Shown in pieces: positions 14,279-18,933 of a stretch of DNA of 18,933 bases (position 1 is its first letter; each line of letters opens with the position of its first letter). The notes under the pieces are model-generated. The model made no database searches. It saw only the letters and a program-made list of their open reading frames with translations, and was not told the DNA's origin. The position numbers and the translations under genes are program-made. The stretch spans positions 1 to 18,933 of the forward strand of contig JAAYFB010000156.1 in NCBI GenBank assembly GCA_012728465.1. Direction: 5' to 3'. Source of the DNA: Proteiniphilum sp. (lineage in GTDB: Bacteria; Bacteroidota; Bacteroidia; Bacteroidales; Dysgonomonadaceae).

Positions 14279-16219
14279 ATGAGAGAGAATTTCAAAATTA
14301 AAAAACTATATAGCTATCTTTTAAAATCATTCATTCCATTATTATTGATGACATTCACTATATGCTTGTTTTTAGTAGTGATGCAGTTCTTGTGGAAATA
14401 TGTGGAAGATATGGTTGGAAAGGGATTGGGCATTAATGTTATTGGAGAAATGTTTCTTTACGCAGCATTACAGTTAGTGCCTACTGCGTTACCTTTATCT
14501 ATACTGTTGGCCTCGTTAATGATGTTTGGAAATTTTGGAGAGAGCCTAGAGTTATTAGCCATAAAATCAGCAGGTATATCTTTGCTCAAATCTATGGTTC
14601 CTTTGATAGCATTAGTTGTTTTGATAAGTATCGGAGCATTCTTCTTTCAGAATAATGCTATGACAAAGATACAGCCAAAGTTTTTTTCATTATTGATATC
14701 TATACGCCAGAAATCACCCGAACTAGATATTCCAGAAGGAGTTTTTTATAAAGAGCTTGATGGTTACAACATGTACGTAGGTAGAAAGAATAGAGATACG
14801 GGAATGCTGTACGATGTTACTATTTATGATATAAGTAGTGGCTTTCAAAATATGGTGGTTATCGTTGGTGATTCGGCTCAAATGAAAACCTCTGAAGATA
14901 AATTGTCAGTTGTATTTACAGTTTACGAAGGACAGCAATTCCATAATTTCACTCAAAATAAAAATAGTAGATCATCCTCCTCTTCTTCTTCTTCTGAGTT
15001 TGTGCCCTATGCAAGGGAAAATTTCAAGAAAAAAACTATGACAATACCATACGATGATAATTTTAATCGTATGGAAGAGGGCGTATTGCAGGATAATCCT
15101 GGTAGTAGTTATGTTGCTAAAAACATAGTGGAGCTTAAATCTTCTATTGACTCACTGGAGCTATATGTCGATAGTGTAAACATATCGGACCGAAAGGTGA
15201 TGAAAGAATATACCTATTTGAGTTTCAGAAATAGTTATCCTCAAGAAAGTAAAGATTCTATCATTGCAACAGCAGCACACTCAAGTGTTGTAAATATTGA
15301 TTCGATAATTCAATCAAAAGGCTATCAGTCACAAAATTCAATATTGCAATCGGCATTTAATAAGGCTGATAATAATACTAATGACTATATGTTTCGTTCG
15401 ATGAAGAAAACGTCAACACAACGAAATATAAATAGGCAGTGGATAGAGTGGCACAGAAAGTTTACTTTATCTTTCGCATGTTTAGTGTTTTTCTTCATTG
15501 GTGCACCATTGGGTTCCATCGTGCGAAAGGGAGGTTTAGGAATGCCAATAGTTATTTCAGTAGTTCTGTTTATTATTTATTATATACTTGACAACTTGGG
15601 CTATAAAATGGCACGAGATGGAGTATGGGTTCATTGGGTGGGGATGTGGTTTAGCTCGATGATACTGTTGCCATTAGGTGTATTCTTAACCTATAAAGCA
15701 ATGACTGACTCTGTAATAATGAGCACAGATTTATACGTGAACTTCTTTAAGAAATTATTCTTTATTCGCGAGAAGAGGAATTATACTATCAAAGATGTTA
15801 TAATAGAGGATTTAAACTATGACATGATATCTGATAAAACGCAGATATTGGATGCACAGATAAAAAAGCATTTAGATAAGTTCAGATTGATTAGGTATGT
15901 GGACTATTGGAGAAGCCCAGAGTACGACTCGAGTTTGAATAAAATAAAAATAGACTTAGAGAATATTCTAAATCAACTGTCAAATTCGGAACGACCAGCC
16001 ATTATTGATAAGGCCAAAGAATACCCTATTCTTATAAAGTATGTGCGACCATTCAAGGCTGGTTCTACCGTAGATAAAGTGTTGATGTACTTTTTCCCAA
16101 TTGGCATTGTGATTAAGCTATTATCTATTCCGTTTGAAAGAAGGATAAATAGAGACTTAGAATTGATATTAAAATTAAATGCAGAGCTGAATCAAACGAT
16201 ACAGTATTATGCTAAATAA
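14279..16219 (+). CDS. LptF/LptG family permease (YjgP/YjgQ)
   Basis: A 646-residue inner-membrane protein of the family that forms the transmembrane part of the LPS extractor LptB2FG. Three N-terminal helices (about 15-38, 55-82, 100-124; with the family patch LVPTALPLSILLASLMMFGNFGES split over 66-89) are followed by a large periplasmic jellyroll region (about 130-390), then three helices (about 394-415, 421-440, 452-475). Like other Bacteroidetes members it has a long cytoplasmic tail (about 480-646), which the E. coli proteins lack. Unusual is a run of eight serines at 232-239, encoded by TCA TCC TCC and five TCT codons at 14972-14995, within the periplasmic domain. F versus G cannot be decided from sequence; many Bacteroidetes have two such genes. 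Stop to ribBA start is 24 bp. Confidence 0.9.
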   Translation: MRENFKIKKLYSYLLKSFIPLLLMTFTICLFLVVMQFLWKYVEDMVGKGLGINVIGEMFLYAALQLVPTALPLSILLASLMMFGNFGESLELLAIKSAGISLLKSMVPLIALVVLISIGAFFFQNNAMTKIQPKFFSLLISIRQKSPELDIPEGVFYKELDGYNMYVGRKNRDTGMLYDVTIYDISSGFQNMVVIVGDSAQMKTSEDKLSVVFTVYEGQQFHNFTQNKNSRSSSSSSSSEFVPYARENFKKKTMTIPYDDNFNRMEEGVLQDNPGSSYVAKNIVELKSSIDSLELYVDSVNISDRKVMKEYTYLSFRNSYPQESKDSIIATAAHSSVVNIDSIIQSKGYQSQNSILQSAFNKADNNTNDYMFRSMKKTSTQRNINRQWIEWHRKFTLSFACLVFFFIGAPLGSIVRKGGLGMPIVISVVLFIIYYILDNLGYKMARDGVWVHWVGMWFSSMILLPLGVFLTYKAMTDSVIMSTDLYVNFFKKLFFIREKRNYTIKDVIIEDLNYDMISDKTQILDAQIKKHLDKFRLIRYVDYWRSPEYDSSLNKIKIDLENILNQLSNSERPAIIDKAKEYPILIKYVRPFKAGSTVDKVLMYFFPIGIVIKLLSIPFERRINRDLELILKLNAELNQTIQYYAK

Positions 16220-16243
16220 CATAGCTGAATAAAAAGGTTGAAA

Positions 16244-17464
16244 ATGAGAGAATTTAAATTAGACACGATAGATGAAGCTATCGAAGAGATTAAAAAAGGA
16301 AACTTTATTATTGTTGTTGACGATGAGGATCGGGAAAATGAAGGAGACCTAATTATTGCTGCCGAGAGCATAACACCCGAAAAGGTAAACTTTATGGAAA
16401 CGCATGCTCGTGGGCTTATTTGTGCACCTATTACAATAGAGCGCTCTGAGGAGCTTGACTTGCCAATGATGGTGGCAAATAATAGCTCTATTCATGCTAC
16501 TCCTTTTACTGTATCTATAGATTTGCTTACGCATGGCTGTACTACGGGTATATCCGCTTATGATAGAGCACAAACTATATTGGCACTTACTCGTGAAGAG
16601 ACAAAGCCAGAAGATTTTGGTCGTCCAGGACATATATTTCCACTTCGTGCAGTAACAAATGGCGTGTTGAGAAGAGCAGGGCACACCGAGGCTGCTATTG
16701 ATATTGTGCGTCTAGCGGGCATGTATCCAGCAGGAGCACTAATCGAGATTAAAAATGAGGATGGCTCCATGGCTCGTTTGCCCGAATTGATGCAAATGGC
16801 CAAAGATTTTGATATGAAAATAATTTCTGTTGCAGAACTAATTAGGTATCGCTTAAAAACAGAATCTCTGGTTGAGAAGGGTGAGGAGGTTAACCTACCC
16901 ACTGAATATGGAAACTTCCATATGATTCCTTTCCGTCAAAAATCAAATGGGATGGATCACGTAGCACTGATCAAGGGAGAGTGGAAGCATGACGAACCTG
17001 TGTTGGTAAGAGTACATTCGTCTTGCGTTACTGGTGATATATTTGGATCAAAGAGATGCGAATGTGGTGAGCAGTTGCATAAATCAATGAAAAAGATAGA
17101 AGAAGAGGGCAAGGGTGTAGTGGTGTATCTCAATCAAGAGGGTAGAGGCATTGGCTTAATGGCTAAAGCTTCTGCATACAAGCTTCAAGAAAAGGGAATG
17201 GATACTGTAGATGCTAATCTTCATCTAGGATACCAAGCAGATGAGAGAGACTATGGTGTAGGTGCTCAAATTTTGCAAAACTTAGGCGTCACCAAAATGA
17301 GATTGATGACAAATAATCCTGTAAAACGTATAGGACTTGAGTCGTATGGTCTTGAGGTGGTTGAAAATGTTCCTATCGAGATTGCCCCAAATAAGTACAA
17401 TAAGTTTTATATGGAGACCAAAAAAAATAAAATGGGTCACCAAATAGGAGAGTCAGAAGACTAA
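16244..17464 (+). CDS. ribBA: Bifunctional 3,4-dihydroxy-2-butanone-4-phosphate synthase / GTP cyclohydrolase II (RibBA)
   Basis: A 406-residue bifunctional enzyme for the first steps of riboflavin synthesis. The RibB half (1-205) makes dihydroxybutanone phosphate from ribulose-5-phosphate: [16 protein letters not shown] (26-41), the [13 protein letters not shown] segment (97-108), and [11 protein letters not shown] (144-154). The RibA half (208-400) opens [23 protein letters not shown] (257-276) with zinc ligands C261, C272 and C274, [14 protein letters not shown] (295-308), and [19 protein letters not shown] (354-372). Both active sites look complete. A TTG two codons earlier (16238) keeps the frame open, but the ATG at 16244 gives the usual start [17 protein letters not shown]. 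It follows the LptF/G gene by 24 bp and precedes rmuC by 9 bp, so it is likely co-transcribed. No FMN riboswitch is seen upstream. Confidence 0.95.
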   Translation: MREFKLDTIDEAIEEIKKGNFIIVVDDEDRENEGDLIIAAESITPEKVNFMETHARGLICAPITIERSEELDLPMMVANNSSIHATPFTVSIDLLTHGCTTGISAYDRAQTILALTREETKPEDFGRPGHIFPLRAVTNGVLRRAGHTEAAIDIVRLAGMYPAGALIEIKNEDGSMARLPELMQMAKDFDMKIISVAELIRYRLKTESLVEKGEEVNLPTEYGNFHMIPFRQKSNGMDHVALIKGEWKHDEPVLVRVHSSCVTGDIFGSKRCECGEQLHKSMKKIEEEGKGVVVYLNQEGRGIGLMAKASAYKLQEKGMDTVDANLHLGYQADERDYGVGAQILQNLGVTKMRLMTNNPVKRIGLESYGLEVVENVPIEIAPNKYNKFYMETKKNKMGHQIGESED

Positions 17465-17473
17465 AAATATATA

Positions 17474-18933
17474 ATGGATATCATAGCACTGATATTATGC
17501 TTTGCTTTGGGTGCAGCAGTTGCTTGGATTATAGCAACTCTGCTATCCAAAACAAAAACCGTATCTAAAATAGAATTCGAAAAACTATCAGAAATCAATA
17601 ATTCATTAAATATTGATCTAAAACTAGCTCAGCAGCGTGCCGAGTCGTTATCAGAGTCTTTACAATCATTGCAAATTGAAAAAAGCAATCTTATTGCGAA
17701 GGAAAATGAGCTGCATCTAGATATTCAAGGCCTAGAGAGGGATATTGCCACAATATCTGCCGAGTTAAGCGTAAGTAAAGAAAATCTTGCAAGGCTACAG
17801 CTACAGATTGATAATGGAAACAAAGAGCTGTCCCTTAAAAATGAAGAACTTAATAAACATATAGCCTTGCTATCATCCGCCAATGCCAATCTTGATGCTT
17901 TGCGTGAGAAGCACGAGATGCAAAAGAAGGAGATGGAAACATTGCGTAGCCAATTTAACATCGAATTTGAAAACATAGCTACAAAAATATTAGACGAAAA
18001 GAGTGAGAAGTTTACTCGCATAAATCAATCTAACATTGATTCCCTACTAAAGCCCTTGGGCGAAAACATTGAGTCTTTCAAGAAGAAGGTGGAAGAGGTG
18101 TATGTGGCTGAAGCCAAAGAGCGTTTTTCACTGGGAGAGGAGGTAAAGCGTTTGGCACAAATCAATCAAAAGATTAGCGAAGATGCAGTCAATCTTACCA
18201 ATGCCCTCAAAGGAAATTCAAAAACTCAGGGTGATTGGGGAGAGATAATTCTTGAAAATATACTTGAGCGTTCGGGCTTGGTGCGAGGTAGGGAGTATTT
18301 TGTACAAGAGTATCTTAAGCGTGCTGATGGCTCCTATATCACTAACGAGTTTGGGAATAGGATGCAACCCGATGTGATAATTTCTTATCCCGACGAACGC
18401 AAGGTAATCATAGATTCTAAGGTTTCGCTAAATGCCTATCTTAGATACACACAAGAGCTAGATGCTGACAAACAAAAGACCGCATTAAGTGAACATCTGC
18501 GATCGGTGAAACGACACATTGACCAACTAAGTGCCAAGTGCTATCAAGACTATGCTGTATCATTAGACTTCGTTATGATGTTTGTCCCCAACGAACCCGC
18601 CTACATGCTTGCTTTGCAACACGACCCCGAACTGTGGCAATATGCTTACGACAAGAAGATATTGCTAATTAGCCCCACCAACCTAATTGCTGCACTCAAA
18701 CTTATTGTCGATTTGTGGAACAGAGAGTATCAGAACCAAAATGCAATAGACATTGCAGAGCGTGGTGCTAAGCTGTATGATAAATTTGTGGGTTTTATTA
18801 CCAATCTCGAAAAGGTTGGAAGAAATATAGAACAGGCTCAAAGTGCATACACGGATGCATATAAACAACTATCTACGGGCAATGACAACCTTGTGCTACA
18901 AACCCAAAAACTCAAAGAGCTAGGCGTGAAGGC
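17474..18933 (+). CDS. rmuC: DNA recombination protein RmuC (3' end cut by the window)
   Basis: An open frame of 486 codons that runs off the window end. It starts with a membrane anchor MDIIALILCFALGAAVAWII (1-20), then a long coiled coil (about 28-215), then the RmuC nuclease-like domain: GDWGEIILENILERSGLVRG (about 253-272), NRMQPDVIISYPDERKVIIDSK (about 295-316) with the acidic PD and DSK residues, and the region FVMMFVPNEPAYMLALQ. RmuC limits DNA inversions and recombination and is thought to act as a nuclease near the PD-(D/E)XK fold. The visible end (KLKELGVK) is near the family's usual C-terminus, so probably only a few residues are missing. It follows ribBA by 9 bp. No frameshift was seen. 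Confidence 0.92.
   Translation, partial: MDIIALILCFALGAAVAWIIATLLSKTKTVSKIEFEKLSEINNSLNIDLKLAQQRAESLSESLQSLQIEKSNLIAKENELHLDIQGLERDIATISAELSVSKENLARLQLQIDNGNKELSLKNEELNKHIALLSSANANLDALREKHEMQKKEMETLRSQFNIEFENIATKILDEKSEKFTRINQSNIDSLLKPLGENIESFKKKVEEVYVAEAKERFSLGEEVKRLAQINQKISEDAVNLTNALKGNSKTQGDWGEIILENILERSGLVRGREYFVQEYLKRADGSYITNEFGNRMQPDVIISYPDERKVIIDSKVSLNAYLRYTQELDADKQKTALSEHLRSVKRHIDQLSAKCYQDYAVSLDFVMMFVPNEPAYMLALQHDPELWQYAYDKKILLISPTNLIAALKLIVDLWNREYQNQNAIDIAERGAKLYDKFVGFITNLEKVGRNIEQAQSAYTDAYKQLSTGNDNLVLQTQKLKELGVK

Noticed and set aside
16238..16243. TTG start two codons before ribBA ATG
   Set aside because: The ATG at 16244 gives the usual family start; there is no ribosome site favouring TTG.
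16220..16243. FMN riboswitch before ribBA
   Set aside because: Only 24 bases separate it from the upstream gene, with no room for the aptamer.

Overview
The window looks like chromosomal DNA from a member of the Bacteroidota, probably the order Bacteroidales. Three things point there. Almost every gene that opens a transcription unit is preceded by the Bacteroidetes-type -7 element TAnnTTTG (TATCTTTG, TACTTTTG, TATATTTG, TACATTTG) rather than a sigma-70 -10 box. Shine-Dalgarno sequences are essentially absent. Several proteins have forms typical of this phylum: a ~240-aa RecO, a NagB-like/PIG-L fusion, a 646-aa LptF/G permease with a long tail, a START-like protein, a BACON-domain lipoprotein and a LytTR-type membrane module. 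The DNA is AT-rich, and no phage, plasmid, IS or CRISPR hallmark was seen.

Layout. (1) 1-1361: recO (+) and thiamine pyrophosphokinase (-) converge with zero bases between their stop codons. (2) 1438-4786 (-): a quinol-type nitric oxide reductase with a hairpin terminator behind it, then a hemolysin III/TrhA-like membrane protein upstream. The 413-bp gap between them holds a canonical promoter and two near-identical AGAC-N6-GTCT palindromes, which look like operators of a dimeric regulator. (3) 4787-6992: a gene-poor, degraded stretch. It holds a six-copy 41-bp tandem array of dyad units, a LytTR-type membrane module with no DNA-binding domain, and a BACON lipoprotein gene broken by a one-base frameshift and an in-frame stop. 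(4) 7205-9862: tRNA-Met(CAU) with promoter and terminator, then mutS2. (5) 9992-13449: a POT-like MFS transporter and a NagB-like/PIG-L fusion with substituted deaminase residues, closed by a strong bidirectional terminator. (6) 13644-18933: a START-like protein, an LptF/G permease, bifunctional ribBA and rmuC (cut by the window end). The last three are closely spaced and probably co-transcribed.

Most of the content is core housekeeping: recombination and repair (RecO, MutS2, RmuC), cofactor synthesis (thiamine-PP, riboflavin) and LPS export. The nitric oxide reductase with its twin palindromes is the one clear stress-response module. I did not find a convincing novel multi-gene system. The parts most worth a second look are the twin palindromes, the 41-bp array, the catalytically altered NagB domain and the unusual T-loop of the tRNA.
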